Assembly: GCF_902459465.1 (NCBI RefSeq)
Contig: NC_047067.1
Coordinates: forward strand, 17,049,680-17,113,679
DNA from: Asterias rubens
Lineage: Eukaryota; Echinodermata; Asteroidea; Forcipulatida; Asteriidae
Reading direction: 5' to 3'
DNA: 64,000 nt
Below are positions 54,675 to 64,000 of the stretch, one piece after another. Made by a program: the position numbers and the translations under genes. The notes under the pieces were generated by a model that made no database searches, was not told the DNA's origin, and saw only the letters and a list, made by a program, of their open reading frames with translations. How positions within the stretch are numbered: position 1 is the first letter of the stretch; each line of letters starts with the position of its first letter.

Positions 54675-55500
54675 TCCTAGAACTATTTCGGTTTCGTCTG
54701 GCTATCGTCTCCCGTAACCTCATAGGTTTATATCTCTCACGCGTTAAACGATGATGGTTCAATCATGGTTCAATGAATCTTGGGCTCACAAATCTCTCTT
54801 TTTAAAAATTTTAATCTTGCCAAAATTAGGCTCTATGTGTCCTTTGATATCTCAATGTCCGAGGGGACGACCAGAGAATCCACTCCGCAGTCTCAAAAAT
54901 TGTTAAAAATTATAAATTCTTACCGTTATTCAGTCCCCAACTACTCCGCTTTACCACTACACTACAAATGCTGATTGTCCCCGAACTCTGCCGAACGCAT
55001 CGCAAAGTCACGACACGTGACGAGCGTGCGTATATTTTTTTTTCTAGGACAAACATGGAGAATTATTAGCACACGTTCGTCCTAGAATTAAAAAAACACT
55101 CGGTCCGTGCTTTGTGTAAAAAAACATATGGACACGCGTCTGGGAACCAGACGTCTGATTTTGGGGAGATAAAAAAAAACTTAAAACGAAAAAAAAGAGA
55201 GATTTGTGATTCCAAGATTAATTGAACCATGATTGAACCATCATCGTTTAATGCGTGAGAGATAATTATAAACCTATCTTAGCCCACCTTGTTGAGCTGT
55301 TAATGGCTCCGCTTTTAACATCGGTCTCATCACTGTCATCGGTCTCATCACTGTCACCATTACAGGTGACAGTGATGAGACCGATGTTAGCCATTAACAG
55401 CTTAACAAGGTGGGCTAACCTATTTTTTTATGAGTGTGAGGTTACTTACGGGAGACGATAGCCGGACGAAACCGAAATATATCTAGGACCCAAGTAACGA
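54675..55500. mobile_element. Fold-back element upstream of CDC6
   Basis: Left arm 54685-54800 (TTTCGGTTTCGTCTGGCTAT, GATGATGGTTCAATCATGGT) is mirrored by 55190-55275 and 55440-55485. A second palindrome of about 140 bp (55278-55420, AGCCCACCTTGTT / AACAAGGTGGGCT) is embedded in the right arm. It lies in the presumed first CDC6 intron. Confidence 0.72.
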
Positions 55501-55740
55501 GACCCTTGCCTTGTTTCATACCTGAATTTTAATACTAAAGTTTCATGCCTGAACTTCTTTATCAGGTTGAAAGCTTATCCTTTTTCACTATCAATCAATA
55601 GTCAACATTATGTTTAAAAGGCAGCCAATCCTGCCCCTTGCCAGCCTTGCTTACACGCAATTTCTCTCAAAATATTGCAAGTGTTACTTAAGTGTAAAGA
55701 CTCTACTCTACCATGGAGATGATGTTCTAGTTCTACTTAC

Positions 55741-55950
55741 TGTCCTCGTTTGTCTCGATTTTGAGTCAATTATTGAAGGTTTGGGTCCAGGAACGGAAGA
55801 AGTTTCGTAGACATTCAACAACAATCGAGCTCGCGATGTCGCGATGGTGTTCGTGTGGTGTTTGTGTTAGAAATGGTCAGGACCCACTCACGACCAGAGC
55901 TGTTTTTACATGTTTGAGTAGACTGTAATGAGTCTAGGTACCAGGCAGCT
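55741..55950 (-). other. CDC6: Putative non-coding first exon of CDC6
   Basis: A strong donor (GTAAGT, - strand 55740-55735) follows a GC-richer stretch just downstream of an E2F site. Vertebrate CDC6 also has its ATG in exon 2. The 5' end is a guess and no transcript evidence is available. Confidence 0.4.
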
Positions 55951-55959
55951 TGCGTCTAC

Positions 55960-55973
55960 TTTTCGCGGGAAAA
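55960..55973. promoter_or_regulatory. Palindromic E2F site upstream of CDC6
   Basis: TTTTCGCGGGAAAA matches the E2F/DP consensus (TTTSSCGC) on both strands. CDC6 is a classical E2F target with such sites next to its start in vertebrates. The position, about 1.9 kb upstream of the ATG and beside the putative first exon, fits G1/S control. Functional use is inferred. Confidence 0.65.
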
Positions 55974-56389
55974 TACTGCGCATCTCTGACGACGACTGTT
56001 TTAGTTTTGTTGTGCGTTTACAACCAACATTCACACACAATAATATATTTGTACATCATGCATTTTCCATTATAAACCACAGCAAACAGTCCACGTTTGT
56101 CATGAATAGAGGGCGCTATGACTAGTGTTTAAAGAACATTCAATATTTGGACAAGTGCGTAAAAAAAAAGTCTCAGTCTGAAAAAAAGTGGAAAATATTA
56201 TTGCGTTTGTCTACAGCAAGGTCTGCATAATGGATTATTTTAAGCGATGTGAAAAGACATCCTGCAAACGGTGTTCATTCGTTGTCTCAATCTTCTTCAT
56301 CGTGTCCTTCCTGTTCTATATGGTGTCCCTCCAGTGGTCCGCACACAGGATGGCAACGTCGTTGTCTCAATGATTCTACACTACAGAGG

Positions 56390-56512
56390 CCTCGATTGGT
56401 TGAATAAGCGTGGATGTATTCTGCGTGGAGCAATTCAACCAATAGAATGCGTTCTCTTTGTTTCGTGATCGTTATCGTTTTTTGTTATCGCTGCTGTGTG
56501 ACTCGGCCACAC
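56390..56512. mobile_element. MITE piece related to 13231-13402
   Basis: Shares GGAGCAATTCAACCAATAGAAT, GTTCTCTTTG and GTGATCGTTATCG-like sequence and the right end GCTGTGTGACTCGGCC. About 420 bp beyond the E2F site. Confidence 0.55.
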
Positions 56513-58395
56513 TTACAGAACATTTAAATGCGTTATTTTATCATTTCCATCTCTTATATGATTTTACATCAGTCAGTTTAGTCAATTTGTATTCTAGCTC
56601 TTGTTCGAGGATCTCATGAGGGCACATTATAGATTTTAAAAAAGTCCAGGATCCGACTACTTGACCACATTCTAACGAATATTCAATGTTCTCACTATAT
56701 TATTCAAACCTACTTTAACAGGTTTTTTTGGCAAATGAGCAGCCAATTTAACCACCAAGCTATTCTATCATTTCGCGCAAAATTGAATGCTACTATAATA
56801 CATCTTTTGAAAGTTTCTCCTAATCTAATTGATGTAAATCCACTTCAAACATATTTTTTTTTTTACCGAGAAAAATACAACCCTTGCAATAGATTGAAGT
56901 TTATACACGTTATACGAATAATTTGTTCAAGAGTCTTGTTAACTGATTTTAATTAACGCATTGAAGTAAATTACACATGTACAGAAATACTACCATGGTG
57001 AAACGCTTATTCTGCACTCTGGTTTCACTGCATTCGCATAAATCTTTCGCCTTTTACTAAAGATTTCCGTGCAGAGGAACAACTGAATGAGTCTATAGAC
57101 TACTTGTTTTACTTCCCCACAGTCGAAAGACTGGGCTCATAAATAAATAAAAGATAGAACATGAATGTAAACAACGTTTCAATATTCAGCTATGACTTGG
57201 AGACAGCCAATGAAGGTCTGTATAGATCAGTTGGTAGAGCACCGATACGTTAATCCGGAGGTCGTTGGTTAAAATCCCGCTGGAGTTAATTGTCTATGTT
57301 CATCCGATTTTTTTATATATTTTTTTATTACCCAGTTTCCCTTGTGGTTTGTTACTTGATATTTGAAAAAAAGAGTCAGGTATTTTCTAAACAGTTATAA
57401 TTATTTTTTTATCGGAGGATAATAAAAACAAGTTTGGTTTAACCGTTACACCGATGTGTGTTAGCACTGTGTACTTCGTATTTTCCTAAGTGCTGTAAAA
57501 AAAAAAAAAAGCCGGGTAATATACTCGGGTTGGATTTGTAACTCTTAAGCATTGTCTCACCATATAGACCACTGAGATTGACCGGTACAGCTAGCTAGGG
57601 GCAATTCAAATCCGAAGTTTTAGCAGCGGGTATCGCACTATTTGATAAACGTTAAATTTGCATCGGGGATAAACAAAATGTATAATTTTGTTTTACCCGT
57701 TTACGATTTGTATTATAAGCACTGTGTACTCAGTACTTTTCCGAGTTCCTTAGGGGGAAAACAATCACAGGAATATAACATGGTTGGGATTCGAACCAAC
57801 TACCTTTGCAATATAGAGAGGCAGTTTGAATCTTATGTTTTAGCAGCGGGCACCACGACGATTAAAAAGACGTTAATTTTGCATCGGGGATAAAGAATCT
57901 AAAATTTGGTCCAGGCTCCGACTACTTGACCACATTCTCATGAATATTCAATATTCTCGGTAATATATTCACACCTAATTTAATAATAACTCTTTTGATA
58001 GTTTCTTCTAATCTACTTGATATAATTCCACTTTAAACAACTTGTTTGATTGAGAGAGAAAAAACAACCCTTGCAATAGATTGAAATTTATATACATGTT
58101 TGAATAATTTGTTCAAAAGTTTTGTTTACTGATATCACTTAACGCCATGAAGTTTGTTACACATGTAAAGAAAGACTACCATGGTGAAACACTCAATATG
58201 CACTCTGGTTTCACTGCATTCGCATAAATCTTTCGCCTTTTACTAAAGATTTCCGTGCAGAGGAACAAATTAATGAGTCTACAGACTAATTTTTCGCTGC
58301 CCTGTCGAAAGATTGGGCTAATAAATAAATAAAAGATAGAACATGAACTAAAATAACGTTTAAATATTCAGCTATGTTTTTGGAGTCAGCAAATG

Positions 58396-58600
58396 AAGGT
58401 CTGTATAGCTCAGTTGGTAGAGCGCCGATACGCTAATCAGGAGGGCATTGGTTAAAATCCCGCAGGAGTAAAGTTTATTTGTTCAGCCGATTAAAAAACA
58501 AATTACCCAGTCGGTTTCCCTTGTGATTTGTTATTTGATATTTAAAAAAAAAGTCAGGTATTTTTTGAGCAGTTATAAATAAATTTCTATCGGAGGATAA
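58396..58600 (+). repeat. + strand SINE module of the satellite (example unit)
   Basis: tRNA-like head GTATAGCTCAGTTGGTAGAG (A box) and a weak B box GGTTAAAATCCCGC, then GTTTCCCTTGTGATTTGTTA tail. Equivalent heads start near 57215, 59582, 60765, 61956 and 63142. Confidence 0.75.
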
Positions 58601-59090
58601 AGAATAAAGAGTTTGGTTAACCGTTACACCGATGTGTGTAAAGCACTGTGTACTTCGTATTTTCCCAAGTGCTGTAAAAACAGCCGGGGTAATACTCGGG
58701 TTGGATTCTAACCCACGACCTTTGTAACTCTTAAGCATTGTCTCACCATATAGACCACTGAGATTGACCGGTACAGCTATAGCTAGAGGCAATTAAAATC
58801 CGAAGTTTTAGCAGTACCGCACTATTCGATAAACGTTAAATTTGCATCGGGGATAAAAAAAATGTATAATTTGGGTTTACACGTTTATCGATTTGTATTA
58901 TAAGCACTGTGTACTCAGTACTTTTCCGAGTTCCTTAGGGGGAAAACAATCACAGGAATATTACATGGTTGGGATTCGAACCAACTACCTTTGCAATATA
59001 GAGAGGCAGTTTGAATCTTATGTTTTAGCAGCGGGTACCGCAACGATTAACAAGACGTTAATTTTGCATCGGGGGATAGAGAATCTAAAA
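58600..59090 (-). repeat. Pair of - strand type A SINE modules (example unit)
   Basis: Two consecutive copies, each ending in the unit order: GATGCAAA(A/T)TTAACG, tRNA-like head, B box (GGGTTAGAATCCAACC in one, GGTTCGAATCCCAACC in the other), GAGTA(T)TAC block and ACAGTGCTT block. They match the solitary copies at 2484 and 5221. Confidence 0.72.
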
Positions 59091-62000
59091 TTTGGTCCAG
59101 GCTCCGACTACTTGACCACATTCTCATGAATATTCAATATTCTCGGTAATATATTCACACCTAATTTAATAATAACTCTTTTGATAGTTTCTTCTAATCT
59201 AATTGATATAATTCCACTTTAAACAACTTGTTTGATTGAGAGAGAAAAAACAACCCTTGCAATAGATTGAAACTTATATACATGTTTGAATAATTTGTTC
59301 AAAAGTTTTGTTTACTGATATCAATAAACGCCATGAAGTTTGTTATACATGTAAAGAAAGCCTACCATGGTGAAACACTCAATATGCACTCTGGTTTCAC
59401 TGCATTCGCATAAATCTTTCGCCTTTTACTAAAGATTTCCGTGCAGAGGAACAAATTAATGAGTCTATAGACTAATTTTTCGCTGCCCTGTCGAAAGATT
59501 GGGCTAATAAATAAATAAAAGATAGAACATGAACTAAAATAACGTTTCAATATTCAGCTATGTTTTTGGAGTCAGCAAATGAAGGTCTGTATAGCTCAGT
59601 TGGTAGAGCGCCGATACGCTAATCCGGAGGGCGTTGGTTAAAATCCCGCAGGAGTAAAGTTTATTTGTTCAGCCGATTAAAAAACAAATTACCCAGTCGG
59701 TTTCCCTTGTGATTTGTTATTTGATATTTAAAAAAAAAGTCAGGTATTTTTTGAGCAGTTATAAATACATTTCTATCGGAGGATAAAGAATAAAGAGTTT
59801 GGTTAACCGTTACACCGATGTGTGTAAAGCACTGTGTACTTCGTATTTTCCCAAGTGCTGTAAAAACAGCCGGGGTAATATACTCGGGTTAGATTCTAAC
59901 CCACGACCTTTGTAACTCTTAAGCGTTGTCTCACCATATAGACCACTGAGATTGACCGGTACAGCTATAGCTAGAGGCAATTCAAATCCGAAGTTTTAGC
60001 AGTACCGCACTATTCGATAAACGTTAAATTTGCATCGGGGATAAAAAAATGTATAATTTGGGTTTACCCGTTTATCGATTTGTATTATAAGCACTGTGTA
60101 CTCAGTACTTTTCCGAGTTCCTTAGGGGGAAAACAATCACAGGAATATTACATGGTTGGGATTCGAACCAACTACCTTTGCAATATAGAGAGGCAGTTTG
60201 AATCTTATGTTTTAGCAGCGGGTACCGCAACGATTAAAAAGACGTTAATTTTTGCATCGGGGAAAAGGAATCTAAATTTTGGTCCAGGCTCCGACTACTT
60301 GACCACATTCTCATGAATATTCAATATTCTCGGTAATATATTCACACCTACTTTAATAATAACTCTTTTGATAGTTTCTTCTAATCTAATTGATATAACT
60401 CCACTTTAAACAACTTGTTTGATTGAGAGAGAAAAAAAACCCTTGCAATAGATTGAAATTTATATACATGTTTGATTAATTTGTTCACAAGTTTTGTTTA
60501 CTGATTTCAATTAACGCCATGAAGTTTGTTACACATGTAAAGAAAGACTACCATGGTGAAACACTCAATAAGCACTCTGGTTTCACTGCATTCGCATAAA
60601 TCTTTCGCCTTTTACTAAAGATTTCCGTGCAGAGGAACAAATTAATGAGTCTATAGACTAATTTTTCGCTGCCCTGTCGAAAGATTGGGCAAATAAATAA
60701 AAGATAGAACATGAACTAAAATAACGTTTCAATATACAGCTATGTTCTGGAAAACAGCCAATGAAGGTCTGTATAGCTCAGTTGGTAGAGCGCCGATACG
60801 TTAATCCGGAGGTCGTTGGTTAAAATCCCGCAGGAGTAAATTTTCTCTGTTCAGCCATTTAAAAAACAAATTTCCCAGTCGGTTTCCCTTGTGGTTTGTT
60901 ATTTGATATTTAAAAAAAAAAAGTCAGGTATTTTTTGAGCAGTTATAAATACATTTCTATCGGAGGATAAAGAATAAAGAGTTTGGTTAACCGTTACACC
61001 GATGTGTGTAAAGCACTGTGTACTTCGTATTTTCCCAAGTGCTGTAAAAACAGCCGGGGTAATACTCGGGTTGGATTCTAACCCTCGACCTTTGTAACTC
61101 TTAAGCAGTGTCTCACCATATAGACCACTGAGATTGACCGGTACAGCTATAGCTAGAGGCAATTCAAATCCGAAGTTTTAGCAGCGGGTACCACACTATT
61201 TGATAAACGTTAAATTTGCATCGGGGATAAAAAAAAATGTATAATTTTGTTTTTCCCGTTTACCGATTTGTATTATAAGCACTGTGTACTCAGTACTTTT
61301 CCGAGTTCCTTAGGGGGAAAACAAAGACAGGAATATTACACGGTTGGGATTCGAACCAATTACCTTTGCAATATAGAGAGGCAGTTTGAATCTTGTGTTT
61401 TAGCAGCGGGTACCGCAACGATTAAAAAGACGTTCATTTTGCATCGGGGGATAAGGAATCTAAAATTTGGTCCAGGCTCCGACTACTTGACCACATTCTC
61501 ATGAATATTCAATATTCTCGGTAATATATTCACACCTACTTTAATAATAACTCTTTTGATAGTTTCTTCTAATCTAATTGATATAATTCCACTTTAAACA
61601 ACTTGTTTGATTGAGAGAGAAAAAACAACCCTTGCATAGATTGAAATTTATATACATGTTTGAATAATTTGTTCAAAAGTTTTGTTTACTGATATCAATT
61701 AACGCCATGAAGTTTGTTACACATGTAAAGAAAGACTACCATGGTGAAACACTTAATATGCACTCTGGTTTCACTGCATTCGCATAAATCTTTCGCCTTT
61801 TACTAAAGATTTCCGTGCAGAGGAACAAATTAATGAGTCTATAGACTAATTTTTCGCTGCCCTGTCGAAAGATTGGGCTAATAAATAAATAAAAGATAGA
61901 ACATGAACTAAAATAACGTTTCAATGTACAGCTATGTTTTGGGAGAAAGCCAATGAAGGTCTGTATAGCTCAGTTGGTAGAGCGCCGATACGTTAATCCG

Positions 62001-64000
62001 GAGGTCGTTGTTTAAAATCCCGCAGGAGTAAAGTTTATTTGTTCAGCCGATTAAAAAACAAATTACCCAGTCAGTTTCCCTTGTGGTTTGTTATTTGATA
62101 TTTAAAAAAAAGTCAGGTATTTTTTGAGCAGTTATAAATACATTTCTATCGGAGGATAAAGAATAAAGAGTTTGGTTAACCGTTACACCGATGTGTGTAA
62201 AGCACTGTGTACTTCGTATTTTCCCAAGTGCTGTAAAAACAGCCGTGGTAATATTCGGGTTGGATTCTAACCCACGACCTTTGTAACTCTTAAGCATTGT
62301 CTCACCATATAGACCACTGAGATTGACCGGTACAGCTATAGCTAGAGGCAATTCAAATCCGAAGTTTAAGCAGCGGGTACCGCACTATTTGATAAACGTT
62401 AAATTTGCATCGGGGATAAAATATGTATAATTTGGGTTTACCCGTTTGCGATTTGTATTATAAGCACTGTGTACTCAGTACTTTTCCGAGTTCCTTAGGG
62501 GGAAAACAATCACAGGAATATAACATGGTTGGGATTCGAACCAACTACCTTTGCAATATAGAGAGGCAGTTTGAATCTTATGTTTTAGCAGCGGGTACCG
62601 CAACGATTAAAAAGACGTTAATTTTGCATCGGGGGAAAAGGAATCTAAAATTTGGTCCAGGCTCCGACTACTTGACCACATTCTCATGAGTATTCAATAT
62701 TCTCGGTAATATATTCACACCTACTTTAATAATAACTCTTTTGATAGTTTCTTCTAATCTACTTGATATAATTCCACTTTAAACAACTTGTTTGATTGAG
62801 AGAGAAAAACAACCCTTGCAATAGATTGAAATTTATATACATGTTTGATTAATCTGTTCACAAGTTTTGTTTACTGATTTCAATTAACGCCATGAAGTTT
62901 GTTACACATGTAAAGAAAGACTACCATGGTGAAACACTCAATAAGCACTCTGGTTTCACTGCATTCGCATAAATCTTTCGCCTTTTACTAAAGATTTCCG
63001 TGCAGAGGAACAAATTAATGAGTCTATAGACTAATTTTTCGCTGCCCTGTCGAAAGATTGGGCTAATAAATAAATAAAAGATAGAACATGAACTAAAATA
63101 ACGTTTCAATGTACAGCTATGTTTTGGGAGACAGCCAATGAAGGTCTGTATAGCTCAGTTGGTAGAGCGCCGATACGTTAATCCGGAGGTCGTTGTTTAA
63201 AATCCCGCAGGAGTAAATTTTCTCTGTTCAGCCATTTAAAAAACAAATTTCTCAGTCGGTTTCCCTTGTGGTTTGTTATTTGATATTTAAAAAAAAAAAG
63301 TCAGGTATTTTTTGAGCAGTTATAAATACATTTCTATCGGAGGATAAAGAATAAAGAGTTTGGTTAACCGTTACACCGATGTGTGTAAAGCACTGTGTAC
63401 TTCGTATTTTCCCAAGTGCTGTAAAAACAGCCGGGGTAATACTCGGGTTGGATTCTAACCCTCGACCTTTGTAACTCTTAAGCAGTGTCTCACCATATAG
63501 ACCACTGAGATTGACCGGTACAGCTATAGCTAGAGGCAATTCAAATCCGAAGTTTTAGCAGAACCGCACTATTCGATAAACGTTAAATTTGCATCGGGGA
63601 TAAACAAAAATTGTATAATTTTGTTTTTCCCGTTTACCGATTTGTATTGTAAGCACTGTGTACTCAGTACTTTTCCGAGTTCCTTAGGGGGAAAACAAAG
63701 ACAGGAATATTACACGGTTGGGATTCGAACCAATTACTTTTGCAATTCTAGAGCAGTCTTACAAACTAGACCTTCGAGATTGTCATGTAGAGAGGCAGTT
63801 TAAATATTATGTTTTAGCAGCGGGTACCACGACGATTAAAAAGACGTTCATTTTGCATCGGGGGATAAGGAATCAAAAATTTGGTCCAGGCTCCGACTAC
63901 TTGACCACATTCTCATGAATATTCAATATTCTCGGTAATATATTCACACCTACTTTAAAAATAACTCTTTTGATAGTTTCTTCTAATCTACTTGATATAA

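Larger units (their letters stand above)
56646..64000. repeat. Tandem array of ~1,186-bp units containing three SINE modules each
   Basis: The marker CCAGGCTCCGACTACTTGAC recurs at 57911, 59097, 60284, 61472, 62657 and 63886 (56646 is a diverged edge copy), so periods are 1265, 1186, 1187, 1188, 1185 and 1229 bp. Each unit has about 485 bp of AT-rich sequence, a + strand tRNA-headed SINE, and two head-to-tail - strand type A SINEs. The array runs off the right edge. There is no protein gene; short open frames here repeat with the unit and are not genes. Confidence 0.92.

Noticed and set aside
55610-55810. Small open frame beside the CDC6 promoter on the + strand
   Set aside because: No family resemblance; it overlaps the probable CDC6 first exon on the other strand.
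57215-63215. Six tRNA genes in the satellite
   Set aside because: The heads look tRNA-like (TAGCTCAGTTGGTAGAG), but the B box is degenerate (GGTTAAAATCC), stems do not pair well, and each is joined to the same SINE tail.
58475-63918. Recurrent 62-105-residue open frames (MPLAIAVPVNL..., MKRYFSSCSIF..., MYYKHCVLSTF...)
   Set aside because: They repeat once per satellite unit and run through SINE sequence on both strands; no evidence of selection as protein.

Overview
This window is animal nuclear DNA: intron-rich genes with GT-AG splice sites, dense SINEs, LINEs, MITEs, minisatellites and a kilobase-scale tandem array. Repeat types such as the palindromic 'GATTTCACAAAGAGTTAGGAC' elements and the TTAA-flanked 'CACTATTGGTAATTAC' elements resemble repeats I associate with echinoderms, especially sea stars. 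That organism call is inference, not proof.

Two real protein-coding genes can be reconstructed, lying tail to tail. On the + strand, 702-30654 holds the last 26 coding exons (1,709 residues to the stop) of URB1, also called NPA1 or nucleolar pre-ribosomal-associated protein 1, a HEAT-like scaffold for early 60S ribosome assembly. Its first exons lie left of the window. On the - strand, 54101-36193 holds a complete CDC6 coding sequence (11 coding exons, 615 residues), the AAA+ ATPase that helps ORC and CDT1 load MCM helicase at replication origins. Its probable non-coding first exon and promoter lie near 55741-55973, where there is a palindromic E2F site. All splice phases in both genes agree.

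Region by region: 1-7500 is URB1 exons with SINEs, MITEs and a 57-bp minisatellite. 7508-11158 is a hAT-like MITE followed by a broken CR1/L2/Rex1-type LINE, both inside one URB1 intron. 11.5-16.5 kb is URB1 exons. 17.0-19.5 kb is a second, antisense, 5'-truncated LINE copy plus a 54/62-bp minisatellite split by a MITE. 19.8-30.7 kb is the remaining URB1 exons. 30.7-36.2 kb is the intergenic space, with a hairpin MITE probably in the URB1 3' UTR, a 26-bp minisatellite, a small TA-flanked MITE and diverged ~220-bp tandem repeats. 36.2-54.1 kb is CDC6, whose introns are packed with nested DNA transposons (notably 36.7-38.1, 40.6-44.9 and 45.1-46.1 kb) and with 69-bp and 24-bp minisatellites. 54.7-55.5 kb is a fold-back element. 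56.6-64.0 kb is a tandem array of ~1,186-bp units, each carrying three tRNA-derived SINE modules in two orientations.

There is no operon-like or defence-type gene system here. URB1 (ribosome production) and CDC6 (replication licensing) are both proliferation-linked, but their tail-to-tail placement gives no direct evidence of joint control. The most unusual features are the composite SINE satellite, the multi-level transposon nest in one CDC6 intron, and several MITE families whose target-site duplications can be read directly.
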